Shown piece by piece: positions 11,828 through 22,852 of a stretch of 64,000 nucleotides of DNA (positions are counted from its first letter, which is position 1; the number at the start of each line of letters is the position of its first letter). The translations under genes and the position numbers were made by a program. The stretch is from Diplodia intermedia. Its lineage: Eukaryota; Ascomycota; Dothideomycetes; Botryosphaeriales; Botryosphaeriaceae. The stretch covers positions 206,998-270,997 of the forward strand of contig JAKEKT010000048.1 in assembly GCA_021495925.1 (NCBI GenBank). Direction: 5' to 3'. The notes under the pieces were generated by a model. That model searched no databases. It was not told the DNA's origin and was given only the letters and a program-made list of their open reading frames with translations.

Positions 11828-13719
11828 ATGCTTTTCTCTTTCTTTGCGCTTTGCGCCCTTGCACTCCTTACTCCCTCCGTTTCCGCTGCCGTCCGCTTCA
11901 GGCATGAAGCCCATGGCCTACCGCGGCAACGGCAGAAGCAGCTGGCTGAGCATGCCAATGGAGTGCAACCACTCGACAGGCGTCAGCTCGTTCCGCCGTC
12001 CATTGACTCGAATGTTCTGGAGAGCACCGTGACTCTGGCTGTTGAAGAAGCTACCCCCAGTGCGGCCTTCACCTCCCCCACCCCCCATTCCACAGTCTTC
12101 TCGTACTATTACCCTTCGCCTTCTGCCCTTCCAACACCCATCACCCAGCAGAGCCAGGTCGAGACCACGTACATTCCCCGAATCACCACATGCAAAGGCC
12201 CTCCCGTTGCCTTGGATATACTTGAGCAGTCCACTTTCCCTTTCCTCAACTCCACGTCCACCATCTTCGGCAAAGGCCCCATTACCTGCGACACCCTTTA
12301 CTACACCAAGACCACCACCATCTGCGCGACAACGCTCCCTGGCATCGCCAGCAAAGTCACCATTTCTCGATGCACTCAGGATGTGACCTTCTCCAGCGAG
12401 TTTGACGCCACCATGGTAACGTCGCGCTCCATCGTGACTGGCCCCGATGGAAGCTTTTCGACCATCACGGCCGCCCCGTCCGTCCAGCTACGCACTACTT
12501 ACTACATGGCTCCCTGGCAATCCCTGACAGCTAACAATGGCGTGCTGCCTGCCGACGTTGACGTCAAGGTCTGCCATCCACGCCCTGGCAACGACACCAT
12601 GGAAGACTGCATACACATGGAGGAATCTTGGGCTGTCCTTCCCGTCACACTGACGTCCACCTTCACCAGCTCCGTTGACATTCTTGCCACTCTGACCGAA
12701 GGACCTGGTGAATATGTTGTTGGCACTGTGCATGGCCAATTTGTTGGAAACACGACCACCGTAAGCCTGTCAACCGAAATGATCCTAAACCACGTCTATG
12801 AGGCCGAAACGATCAGTCGAGGACCAAGGATCGGGCCGTTCGCAACGGACTCCGGACTGGCAGGTACACCAGTCAGCACCCCAGCCACAGCTACCGAGAC
12901 CTTCAGTGGCACTGGCGCGCTGCCGACTATACAATTAACAAGCACGACCACAAGGACAAGAACGGTGGAGATGGCTTCTTCAACTGGCATTGAAGAAGAG
13001 TGAGTTTAATTCAAAGGGTTCAACGAGAATTCGGGGGATGCTAACGGAAAGCCTAGGGACACAACCACGCTCACGGACGCGAGCACGGAAACGGTCTACA
13101 TTGGCACATCTACCATATACGTGGATGACAACCTGCTCTTCACAGAATCCCTGTCTGCTGCGCTGTTATTTGCAGAGAGCTCAGCGACAAGTACTGAAGT
13201 CTCAACTTTAGCGGCGTTTGTGAGCTCGGAAGCTTCAGCGACGCCAGTTGCTACGCAGCCGGATTCCCCCTTTGATAGCCTGTCTGCAACCTCAACGGCT
13301 ATAGTGGACAGCTTAAGCTCTCTCTGGCTGCTGGATATTCAGTCTTCATCTGTGGAACCTGCTGTTGCGGAATCCACTCCATCCCCCGTCGCCCTGTCTG
13401 AATCATTGGTTGCTGAAGCAAGTTCCTCTGGGCAGTGGACCCCTGAATTCGCACCCGTCACACAAAGCCCAAGTGCCGGAGCGAGTCCCCTTCTAGTGCC
13501 ACCTCCTTTATTTTTGCATTCATACCCGACGGTGCCTTTGGGAGAGATGAGACCATCAGCTACTCAGCCTCTTTCAACCCTGGTGGAAGCGGTAACATCC
13601 GTCACAACACCCAACCCGTCCTCGTTTTCGATGAGGTGGCTCAACACAACGATGTGAGTAGTCGGATATTTCAATGAACGGAAAGAAGCTAACCGTTCTA
13701 CAGACCGCGACGTCGTTAG
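11828..13719 (+). CDS. Secreted Ser/Thr-rich surface protein, unknown
   Basis: Exons 11828-12999, 13057-13653 and 13704-13719 give about 594 aa. The first junction (GTGAGT..CTAG) is in phase. The second is a good donor/acceptor pair that adds only a few codons; if unspliced, the protein ends at TGA 13655-13657 with almost the same sequence. Residues 1-20 are a signal peptide (MLFSFFALCALALLTPSVSA), followed by a dibasic region (PLDRRQ) that could be a Kex2 site. The middle has paired cysteines (TTCKGPP, PITCDTLYY, TICATT, TISRCTQD). The C-terminal 200 residues are Ser/Thr/Pro-rich stalk sequence. There is no GPI signal or TM. It is likely a cell-wall or secreted glycoprotein; family not recognised. 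Confidence 0.72.
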
Positions 13720-14171
13720 TTTTATCCTCGAATGAACCTCAATGGAATCGACGCCTACCCACGCTCATTTGAACAGGTGCACACAACTTCTTCAGTATTC
13801 TTTGAGTAGAACGCTCACGCGGCTCGAAGCCTACGATAACAGCCAACGTCTCTGCCATTTGTCAGCTGGGCCAGAAAATCATTTCCTGTCATGTCTACCC
13901 ACGTGCATGTAGTATCTTATGTTCAATTATATCATGAAGGGCCTTCTTTGGTTTGTCTCTTTGTTCCAGCGAGCCCATGTGTTCTTGTCTGCCACGAAGT
14001 CCGTTACCATTCCTGCACCTAGAGGCACATATGACTTTCCCATAGCGGACCTCTTTCTCGGGTACAAAAACCTCTACTTACAGCCCGACTTCCTCGTTTG
14101 CCTTCATCTTCCTTCCACTGCGGCTCGGTTTCCTACTCTAGCAGAGCAACTCCAGTGACCACTTGTCCAAC
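13720..14171. other. Intergenic region between two surface-protein genes
   Basis: This is AT-richer sequence with no coding ORF. It holds the 3' end of the upstream gene and the promoter of the downstream one. A pyrimidine-rich stretch lies just before the next ATG. Confidence 0.45.
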
Positions 14172-15344
14172 ATGAAGCTTCTCATGTTTCTCACACCTAT
14201 GCTTGCGATCCCCCTGCAGAGTGGACTCAGTAGTGCAATGTCCTTCGATTCCGCCTCTACTGCCTCATCCAGCGACGACCAAGGCGTTCTCACTGTCACT
14301 CGGGGCCCTCAATCAACTAACTTCAACAACATATTCTCCATACAGCCGGTTATCATGCCCAGTTCTGAGGTTGGGGGAAGATCCATTGCCTCAGCTGTGG
14401 GTGTCAGCCCAGTCTCAGCACCTACACAAACCTCGACCACTACTAGTGCATGGCTTAGCCATACAGGTGGAAGCGCCGTCACGCAGAGTCCTCACAGCAT
14501 CAATGCAGGACATGGCGTTAGCGTACCTGGGGCGCACCTTTTGCGCGATCTTTGGGGAAGCAAAACATCTACCGCCGATGATGCCATTCCAGCTGTAGGA
14601 GAAGCTTACGCTCCTGCGGTCAAGGTTGCAGAATCAAATGAAGCCAAGGACCCTCAGTCTTCGGTGACATCAACTTGTCACACACCTTCGACGCACACCG
14701 CAGTTCCGGCCGCAAATGTCAAGAGAGCCTATCCTCTCAATCCACTGCCACTGAGTAGTGTTGCGGCAGCACAGTTGAAAGTGTTTTTTCTGCTCATCTT
14801 CCTGACAGGCTTCTGGACGGCTCTCTTCCTGTTCTTCCTTCCTCAGCCAACAATGGCCGCCGCAATCCCCCCAGCGCCTCCCGCACCACTTGAGTCCACG
14901 AAAGATTTGTCGGAAAGGAGCCAGGGCGGTGGAGACCGTTTCGATAACAGTGTGTCGCAGTCGCTGAAGCTATGCTCTTCTCTGTCTGTCGCCATCATAC
15001 TTTTCTGGGTGGTTCACTTCATGCTCACCCTTCCCCAAGGCGCTGTCGCGGAGTCAACCAGCACGCTTGGTGCGGTGCAGCACAAAGGCGGCGCGGGAGG
15101 CGCGGGAGCACATGCGGGTGGCGGAGAAGGTGCGGTTGTGGGCGGGGCACATTCAGGTGGCAGACATGGAGGGGGCGGCAGCAGCTGCGCCCCAGCACAG
15201 ATCAAGGTCCAGTCGATCCTGCTCCTGCTCATCCAAGCGGCCCTCGCAGCTTTCTGGGTGAGCTATGCGTTTCGACAGCGCCCGGGCCCGGCGATTGGCC
15301 CCGGTGATGGGCACGCTCGATCCGGGAACGACGCGCAGACCTGA
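14172..15344 (+). CDS. Unknown membrane protein, signal peptide plus three hydrophobic segments, 390 aa
   Basis: Single exon. The start is the ATG at 14172, giving MKLLMFLTPMLAIPLQSG, a signal-peptide-like start. Residues about 20-190 are Ser/Thr-rich and extracellular in style. Three hydrophobic helices follow: VFFLLIFLTGFWTALFLFFL, LSVAIILFWVVHFMLTL and ILLLLIQAALAAFWVSYAF. Between the second and third lies a Gly/Ala/His-rich loop (GGAGGAGAHAGGGEG). The short C-terminus is polar. The helices resemble each other in hydrophobic/aromatic pattern. No family recognised. It sits 450 bases behind another secreted protein in the same orientation, so both may belong to a fast-evolving surface set. 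Confidence 0.65.
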   Translation: MKLLMFLTPMLAIPLQSGLSSAMSFDSASTASSSDDQGVLTVTRGPQSTNFNNIFSIQPVIMPSSEVGGRSIASAVGVSPVSAPTQTSTTTSAWLSHTGGSAVTQSPHSINAGHGVSVPGAHLLRDLWGSKTSTADDAIPAVGEAYAPAVKVAESNEAKDPQSSVTSTCHTPSTHTAVPAANVKRAYPLNPLPLSSVAAAQLKVFFLLIFLTGFWTALFLFFLPQPTMAAAIPPAPPAPLESTKDLSERSQGGGDRFDNSVSQSLKLCSSLSVAIILFWVVHFMLTLPQGAVAESTSTLGAVQHKGGAGGAGAHAGGGEGAVVGGAHSGGRHGGGGSSCAPAQIKVQSILLLLIQAALAAFWVSYAFRQRPGPAIGPGDGHARSGNDAQT

Positions 15345-15956
15345 GCATCTGATCCGTTCACCCGGCCGCTTACCTCGGGGCTCTTCACCACGTGGGTTGC
15401 TGGCCTCTTCTTCACACTATTGGTCATGTGCGTTCACTAAATTGTTGACCCCCGCTCCTCTTTTCAAGTTGCTTGTGGAGGATGATTTTGGGACCAACGG
15501 CTCCAGAAGTCGCTGCCCAAGTTGCGCGCTGGCCAAAGTGGTAACGAATGCATGGTAGCTACAATAGATGAATTGCTCCATTAAAAGGCTCGGGCGTATG
15601 ATTTATCGAAACATCGCAGCTCAAGACACAATACATACTATGTCTGAGAATTCCGACCCGCTTGTGAAAAATAAAGCGTGACCCTTTATTAGTCACGCGG
15701 ATATGGTATATGAGTAGTGACCCTATGACTCCGCTGTTTTATCTCAAGCTCAGGCTTGGCACTACATCATGGAAATTTATCAATAAGACCTTTCTCTTTT
15801 CTTTTCTAATCGAGAGATGATTTGTGTTCTATTTACTGTCTTACGAGCAGTGATTTCTAGTATACACAAGCAGACCCACAGAGCTAAGTCTCCATACAAC
15901 GCCGCCCAATGTGCTCTAACAAGTCTTCTATTCTACAAATCCATATGCTGGCAACT
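15345..15956. other. Convergent intergenic region
   Basis: Tail-to-tail gap between the three-helix membrane protein and the mitochondrial carrier. It is AT-rich with T-tracts suited to 3' ends. No gene seen. Confidence 0.45.
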
Positions 15957-17326
15957 TTAGTCCAACATAATATCATAGCCATCCTTTTCTATTCTAGCAG
16001 GGTTGGCGACGAGGCCATACTTTCTCCGGACAATCTCGAAGACGATTAATCCAGCGCTGGTGCTGGGAACCTGGCGAATGGTGGTCATGAAAAAGTCTTT
16101 GTAGAGCCACTTTCTCCAGCTTCCCATGCGCCGAGCTTGCATGCGGCACTGCTCGAACGTTTTTTCGTAAGCGTGGTAATAGACACGAAATGCGGAGCGT
16201 CTGTTGTTCTCTTGTTGCGCAGCGAAATCCATGGACTCGAGACGACTATAATGTACGTTCTGGATTTCTGTAAGGGGGTGCGCAACGGCCTGCTGGGCTA
16301 CAGATGCGGCGATACCCGCAAGCAGAAGGAAAGTCGGCTCCATCATGAAATGAGGCTTGATAGTTGGGCGTTCGCCATCGATATACTGGATGGTCGACTT
16401 CCAAGGGTGCCATTCGAACACGGGCCTGTGTTTCCCATAGTACTCCCGCACAAAATTGTGGTACATCTGCGACTTGATGTACTCAAAAGTGGTGAAGAAG
16501 ACGCCCGCGCCGAAGGAATCCTTCAGAACAGATAGAGACCAGCCGGCAAAAACGCCGCGGAGACCGATTTCGTGGAGCTTGTGTGCTCCGTACTGCCACA
16601 TGTTTTTGTAGCGTCCCTCGAGCATGTCGCTGGTTTGGAAGCGAACTTGGAGGGCATCAAGAGGAGCAGCAATAACAGACTGGATGGTTCCGGCAGCGAA
16701 TCCAGCGGCGAAAGTGCACTGCGGGGGTGCGGGCGGGTAGACTCTCTTTGCAGAATGGGAGGACGGCTCGTGAAGGGCTCCAAGACACTGCAAGTAGCCA
16801 GTGTACAAGACGGCCCCAATCCTGAAAACACTCAGCATATATCCCATGCGAACAGCGGGGTAGGTGTGGCGTACGTGACGTTTGCTAGCATAGGCGGTAG
16901 AACTTGGTTTGGAATAAACGTCCACCCGTGTTCCCGCACAGCATGGGCGAGGATTGCAGGCGCCGTCATCCGCCATGACCACGGTAAGTTTGCCTGGACG
17001 CGTGGATTGATTGCTCTCGCATAGGCCTGGGGACGGAGTATAAGTATGGGCATTTCACAGGGCGCGGCCAGAGAGCCATACCATGTAACTGCGAAGTATT
17101 AGCACAGGCGAAGGGGCAGGCGACAGCGGACGTACTCTATGCGGGCCTTGAAGAACGCCTTTATCGGTGCTCTGAAATAGAAAGACACGAACTGCACCGA
17201 CAGGGCGCGCATGCCCGCGGCGGAGGCGCCAGTGGTTGCATTGTTCTTGGGATGCCTCTTCTGGCGACGGTCGGCAGGGTCCTGGAGGTCGGAGTCCGGG
17301 TACGGGCCATCAGCGACGGCGGTCAT
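15957..17326 (-). CDS. Divergent mitochondrial carrier family protein
   Basis: Four exons on the minus strand (17136-17326, 17082-17088, 16875-17026, 15957-16821) give 404 aa. The second exon is only 7 nt (TTACATG). It restores frame between two good introns and yields ..ARIDYMAYARAINPRV. Carrier features: a stretch GFAAGTIQSVIAAPLDALQVRFQ, matching the Px[DE]xxxxR-type signature in relaxed form, then GLRGVFAGWSLSVLKDSFGAGVFF and, later, a degenerate repeat around AVAHPLTEIQNVHY. The inner-membrane carrier family normally has three repeats in about 300 aa. This one is longer with eroded motifs, so the substrate cannot be given. It starts head to head with SPT16, sharing a 425-bp promoter region. 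Confidence 0.82.
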
Positions 17327-17751
17327 CGTCCGGAGGTGCGACGGAGTGCTGGAGAAGACAGAGGCATGAGGGCGGTGCAGGCGAGGAAAGAGACAGTTCG
17401 CAGCGCGAAGCAGGTGCGGCGGTCACTCGGGCAAAGGCATCGACGGAGCGCGCGCACGCGGAACCTGGGCGCGCGGCGGAACTGGGCTCGTCTCCATCGG
17501 GCAACGTCATTCACTCGGCGTTTAGTTTTGCCGGCAACCGCAACCTTTGGCGACACGGCGACCTAGTGGTTCCGTGCGGTGCCCGCTGTCCGTGCACCCG
17601 TCGCGCCAAGAGCTTCCGTGAAGCGCGTTCGCCTGCTGTCTCGACATCCTCGTCCCAGCACCGCGCCTCTCCACCTTCCACCCTCCACCCTTTCCGCCGC
17701 TCCTCCTCTCGCAATCCGCTTGCGACGGCGTTTCGCGCGCCTGCCGTCACC
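17327..17751. promoter_or_regulatory. Bidirectional promoter region between mitochondrial carrier and SPT16
   Basis: About 425 bases separate the two divergent start codons. The half next to SPT16 is C/T-rich, as in fungal 5' UTRs. No specific factor site is claimed. Confidence 0.4.
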
Positions 17752-20700
17752 ATGGCCGAGGAAATCTCCATCGACAAGAACGCTTTCCACGACCGCCTGT
17801 CGTCGTTCATCTCGCAATGGAAGGCCGACAAGCGCTCCGGCGATGCCGTCTTCAACGGTGCCAGCTCCATCGTCATCATGGTCGGCAAGGCAAACGACGC
17901 CCAGGCCTATCCTAAGAACGTCGCTTTCCAGGTGAGCTTCATTCCCGCCATCCGCTTGTTTGCTTTGCGCGAGCTGTGCTGACCACCCACATTTTACAGC
18001 TTTGGCTGCTAGGCTATGAGTTCCCCACCACGCTCTTCGTCATCACCCAGGAAACCATCCATATTGTAACTACGAAGAAGAAAGGTAAACGCTAGAATAC
18101 CCTGCGTCGAGCTTTAGAAAAGCTGACTTTGTCGCAGCTGCCTACTTGGAGCCGCTCAAGGGTGGCAAGGTTCCGGTTGAGCTTCACATCCGTGGCAAGG
18201 ACGCCGAAGAGAACGCCAAACAGTTCCAGCAGTGTCTGGAGGGCATGAAGGCCGCCGGCAAGAAAGTTGGTGTGCTGACCAAGGATCAATCGACTGGTCC
18301 GTTTGTCGAGGAGTGGAAGAAGGCCTACGGTGATATCTCTAAGGACGTTGAGGAGGTCGACTGCGCGCTGGCTCTTTCGAGTGCTGCGTTGTCCGTCAAG
18401 GATGAGAAGGAGCTGGTAGGTTTTAAAACCTTGCTGCTAAACTCAATGCGCCACTAACCAAGGGTAGAGGGCTATTCGCGATGCCTCCAAGGCGTCGAGC
18501 GGTATCGCCAACTACTTCGTCGATGAAATGTCCGAAATCCTCGATGCCGAGAAGAAAATCACGCACCAAGCCTTGGCCGACCGCGTTTCCAGCAAGCTTG
18601 ACGACTCCAAGTTCTTCCAGAAGCTGAAGGTCTCGAACAATTTCGATCCCATGAACCTGGATTGGAGTTTCCAGCCCGTCGTGCAGAGCGGTGGCAACTA
18701 CGACCTTAAGTTTTCGGCTGACTCGGATAAGAACAATCTCCATGCGGGTGTCATTGTGGCTGCCCTGGGCCTTCGATACCAGAGCTACTCTTCGATGATT
18801 GCACGAACCTACATGGTGGATCCGAACAAGTCGCAGGAGGCGAACTACAAGCTTCTCTCTCAGGTCCACCAGACCGTGCTCAGCAGCATCAAGGATGGAG
18901 TCCAGGCGAAGGACGTCTACGCTAAGGCCATTGGTCTGGTGAAATCCAAGAAGCAGGATCTGGATAAGCACTTCCCGAAGAACGTGGGCGGTGGAATTGG
19001 CATCGAGATTAAGGATCCCACGCTTTTGCTCAACGCCAAGAACGTCCGTACCTTGAAAGACGGTATGACGCTGCAAATCTCCACCAGTTTCAGCGACTTG
19101 GTCAACTCGGAGCCTCAGGACAGCAAGAGTAAGAAATATTCTCTTATCATCACTGACACTGTCCGCGTAACTTCCAGCGACGTTGTCGTCTTCACTAAAG
19201 ACTCTTCTTCGGACCTGGAGTCTTGCTCTTTCTTCTTCAAGGACGAGGAGGAAGAGAAAGCCTCTAAGCCCAACAAGGCGAAGAAGGATCCGCGCGTTGG
19301 CGCTGTGGCGTCCTCTAACATTACCAAAACTCGCCTGCGCCACGAGCGCCAGACCAACCAGAATGCCGAGAAGGAAGAGGCACGTCGCGAGCATCAGAAG
19401 GAACTTCATGCCAGAAAGCAGCGCGAAGGCCTCGAGACGTATGGGGCTGGAGCTGGAACTATAAACGGGACGGCGGAGAAGAAGTTCAAGCGCTTCGAAT
19501 CATACAAGCGTGACAATCAATTCCCGCCGAGGGTCAAGGACCTGATCGTTCTTGTTGACGACAAGAACCTTACTGTCGTTCTTCCTATTATGGGTCGTCC
19601 AGTCCCGTTCCACATAAACACCATCAAGAACGCCAGCAACAGTCCAGAAGGCGATTTCACGTCACTCCGTATCAACTTCCTGTCTCCGGGCCAAGGTGTG
19701 GGCAGAAAAGACGACCAGCCCTTCGAGGATCCGACTGCTCACTTCGTTCGGAGCTTGACTTTCCGCTCAAAGGATATCGATCGGATGGAGCAGATTGCCA
19801 AGCAGATCACGGAGTTGAAAAAGGAGTCGGTACGCCGCGAACAGGAGAAGAAGCAGATGGAAGATGTTGTGGAACAGGACAAGCTCATCACTGTTAAAAG
19901 TAAGACTACCTCCCTTGTGCATCCTCACTACACTGCTAATCTTGAACAGACCGCAAACCTGCCGTGATCGACATGATTTTCGTCCGCCCTGCTCTGGACG
20001 GCAAAAGAGTCCCCGGCGCGGTGGAGATCCACCAGAACGGTCTTCGCTACAATCACGGCAACGGCCAGCATATCGATGTTCTGTTCAGCAACATCAAGCA
20101 TTTGTTCTTCCAGCCGTGTCAGCACGAGCTCATTGTCATCATTCACGTGCATCTCAAGAATCCGATTATGATTGGCAAGAAGAAAGCCAAGGACGTGCAG
20201 TTCTACAGAGAGGCTACAGAAATGCAGTTTGACGAGACAGGCAACCGGAAGCGCAAGCACCGCTTTGGCGACGAGGAAGAGTTCGAGGCTGAGCAGGAGG
20301 AACGTAGGCGGCGTGCTCAGCTCGACAAGGAGTTCAAGGTATTCGCCGAGAAGATTGCTGATGCCGGGCGCAACGAGAACGTCGGTGTCGACATTCCTTT
20401 CCGCGAGCTGGGCTTCAACGGTGTCCCGTCGCGGTCTAGCGTGTGGATCCAGCCGACGACGGACTGTTTGGTGCAGCTTACGGAACCTCCGTTCCTCGTC
20501 CTTACCCTGAACGAGATCGAGGTTGTTCACCTTGAACGTGTCCAATTCGGGCTCAAGAACTTTGACATGGTCGTTGTCTTTAAGGACTTCACGCGGCCAC
20601 CGTCGCACGTTAACACAATCCCAGTTGAGTCTCTTGATGCGGTCAAGGACTGGCTGGACAGCGTTGAGATTCCATTTTCCGAGGGACCTGTCAACCTGAA

Positions 20701-21046
20701 CTGGGCCACCATTATGAAGACGGTGCAGGCGGACCCGCATCAGTTCTTCGTGGACGGTGGCTGGTCATTCATCGCGGCCGACTCGGACGAGGACGGCGGT
20801 GACGAGAGCGAAGAAGTAGAGAGCAACTTCGAAATCAGCGACTCGGAGCTTGCCGAGAGCGAGTCGGAGTCGGAGGAGGAGAGCGACTTCGAGGAGGATG
20901 CGTCAGACGAGGAGACGGACGCGCCCAGCGATGTCAGCGAGGGCGAGGATTGGGACGAGCTGGAGAAAAAGGCTAAGAAGAAGGATCGGGATGCTGGTAG
21001 TGGTTCGGAAGATGACGATAGGGGCCAAAGGAAGAGAAAGCGGTAG
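17752..21046 (+). CDS. SPT16: FACT complex subunit Spt16
   Basis: Five exons (17752-17931, 18000-18084, 18138-18415, 18468-19899, 19950-21046) give 1023 aa with all junctions in phase. Spt16 with Pob3 forms FACT, the histone H2A-H2B/H3-H4 chaperone acting in transcription and replication. The N-terminal 430 residues are the aminopeptidase-like (pita-bread) domain without catalytic function (LLGYEFPTTLFVITQ, VGGGIGIEI). The middle holds the PH-like repeats (FPPRVKDLIVLVDDKNLTVVLP, MIFVRPALDGKRVPG, VHLERVQFGLKNFDMVVVFKDF). The C-terminus is strongly acidic (EDGGDESEEVESNFE) and ends in a basic RGQRKRKR, which fits the histone-binding tail. Length and order match fungal Spt16. The annotation is secure. 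Confidence 0.97.
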
Positions 21047-22852
21047 ATTCCACCGTGCGGGCTTCTTCTCCACCGTGCGGTGGTGTAGTTCCTCTTTTCC
21101 ACTTTTCTGAAGGGCTTTCTCTGACGATCGATGCTGCTGGGGCACGCGGGCATCTGCTGCGTTTGGATTACAAAAGGGTTATTAACTATAGTGGCGTGGC
21201 TGGTCGGGTTTTCCTTTCTTTTGCTTCAGACAGACCGCGGGATTTTTGTTTTTGCAGCCGGCCGCCTGGTGCTTTTGCTGCTTACGGTGGAGGCCGAGCT
21301 ATCAATGGAACTATACCCGCACGAGTCGCGTGTGTACACACCGCCGACGCAGCAAACCATGGGCTCCACCCCTGCCAAGCGACGTACCTGCACTGCGCTT
21401 CGGCCATGACGTGTTTAGGAAGCTGCGCGCACCAGAAAGCGGACGTGCGGGGTGTTCTCGAAGGGATTGACTCGCAACGGCGGCGGGGCAAGGCAGCAAT
21501 TGAGCCGTGATAGCACCGGCAACCACGGCGGTGGTGTTTTTGTGGGCACGCGTCTGAGTCGCGCCGACAGGCAACGGGCTTCTGGAAAGACGGGCGGGCT
21601 GCTGCAGGCAGATAGCCGGCCGCGATGCCACGGAAGGGCCTGGAGCCGCATGCTCCGGGCAACGCGTCCCGCGTGGTGCGGCAGATGAACGGAGGCACAG
21701 AGAGGGGCGGCAGCACGACTGCCCCTGGAGGCAGCGCGCGCGAAGGTCGGTGGTGAGCCGCCGGGGCGCGTGAGGTAGTCGCTCAGGCACGCAAGGGCTG
21801 CGGCGCGTCCTGATAGGCTCCCGGACGCGGTCGCCGGCACGCCTCCCGCAGGCTGGACGCTGGACGCAAGCGGCAGGCTTCGGATGTGGTGTTTAAAGAC
21901 GCTGGCTCGCCTTCACGCAGCGCTCCCGCGAGCCGTCCATCGCCTCAGCACGCCGTCGGGGCACGAGGGCGCTCGCCGTTTGCACCAGCCACAGGCCCGC
22001 GGCGGCGGGAGGGCTGCACGGCTTGAGATGACGACAGGGAGCGCTCCGGCGCGATGCGTTGGCACCCACCAATTTGTACGCACATGCCCCCAATCCTCTG
22101 GCTGTATGCTGCTGAATGCCCGGACCGCGCGCCCCGCTAGCACAGCCGTCTCCAGGCCCGGAGCAGTCGCCGTGCACTGGCTGCCGACCTGACCACGACG
22201 AGAGAGGCCAGGGATCGCGGCGAGGAGGTACAGGCTGACCGGTGCGCGCAAACGCACTGCGCGACGATAGCATGCGCCAATTGCCCGCTCCGCGCTGCTC
22301 CTTGTCCTCCTGCACCTTGCCACCAGCCCGTTGAAAAGTGCTCGCGCCCAAGACGTTGCGGTGACGGCCCAGCTCCACGACTGCTCCAGCTCCCGCCGCC
22401 AACACCACCACCGCCGCCGTCCACCGACCCTTCCGCGCCCTGCCCGCAAGCGCCCCGGCCTGCCCAAAGCGAGCGCGCGCCGGCATGCGCGCGCCTCCTA
22501 CGTCCGGCGCCTCGACGTTCCTGATCCTGCTCGCCGCGGTAAGTTGTTGAAGGGCGATGACGCCGTTGGAGTTCTCACCAAGTCCTCGCTTCACCGTGCA
22601 CTCCAGGCCAGCCGCCAGCCCGCGCATTGGCCCGACCTCCCCATTTTCACCACCACCAGCCTCTTGCCATTGCGCGCGCCCAGGGCCTACTGCTGCGCTG
22701 GCGCGCCGAAGCGTCTATTGTCTTCCATCCGCACTAACTCCCGCCCTCTGCCAGGAGCTCCAGCATTCCTTGTGCCTCTTCCCCGGACAAGCCCGTCTGC
22801 AACCCGACAACGCTCCGCAGCTGCCCTAACGCCCTCCGCCTGACCACACCAG
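21047..22852. other. 1.8-kb intergenic/5' leader region
   Basis: The first part is the SPT16 3' end. The rest is GC-rich and becomes C-rich towards the next gene, suggesting a long promoter and spliced 5' leader. A possible first exon of the next gene starts at ATG 22485 and ends at a strong GTAAGT donor at 22539. Other ORFs are low-complexity shadows on both strands. Confidence 0.4.

Noticed and set aside
21282..22467. Several overlapping ORFs upstream of the coiled-coil gene
   Set aside because: They are Arg/Ala/Pro-rich on both strands, consistent with GC-rich promoter sequence rather than a gene.
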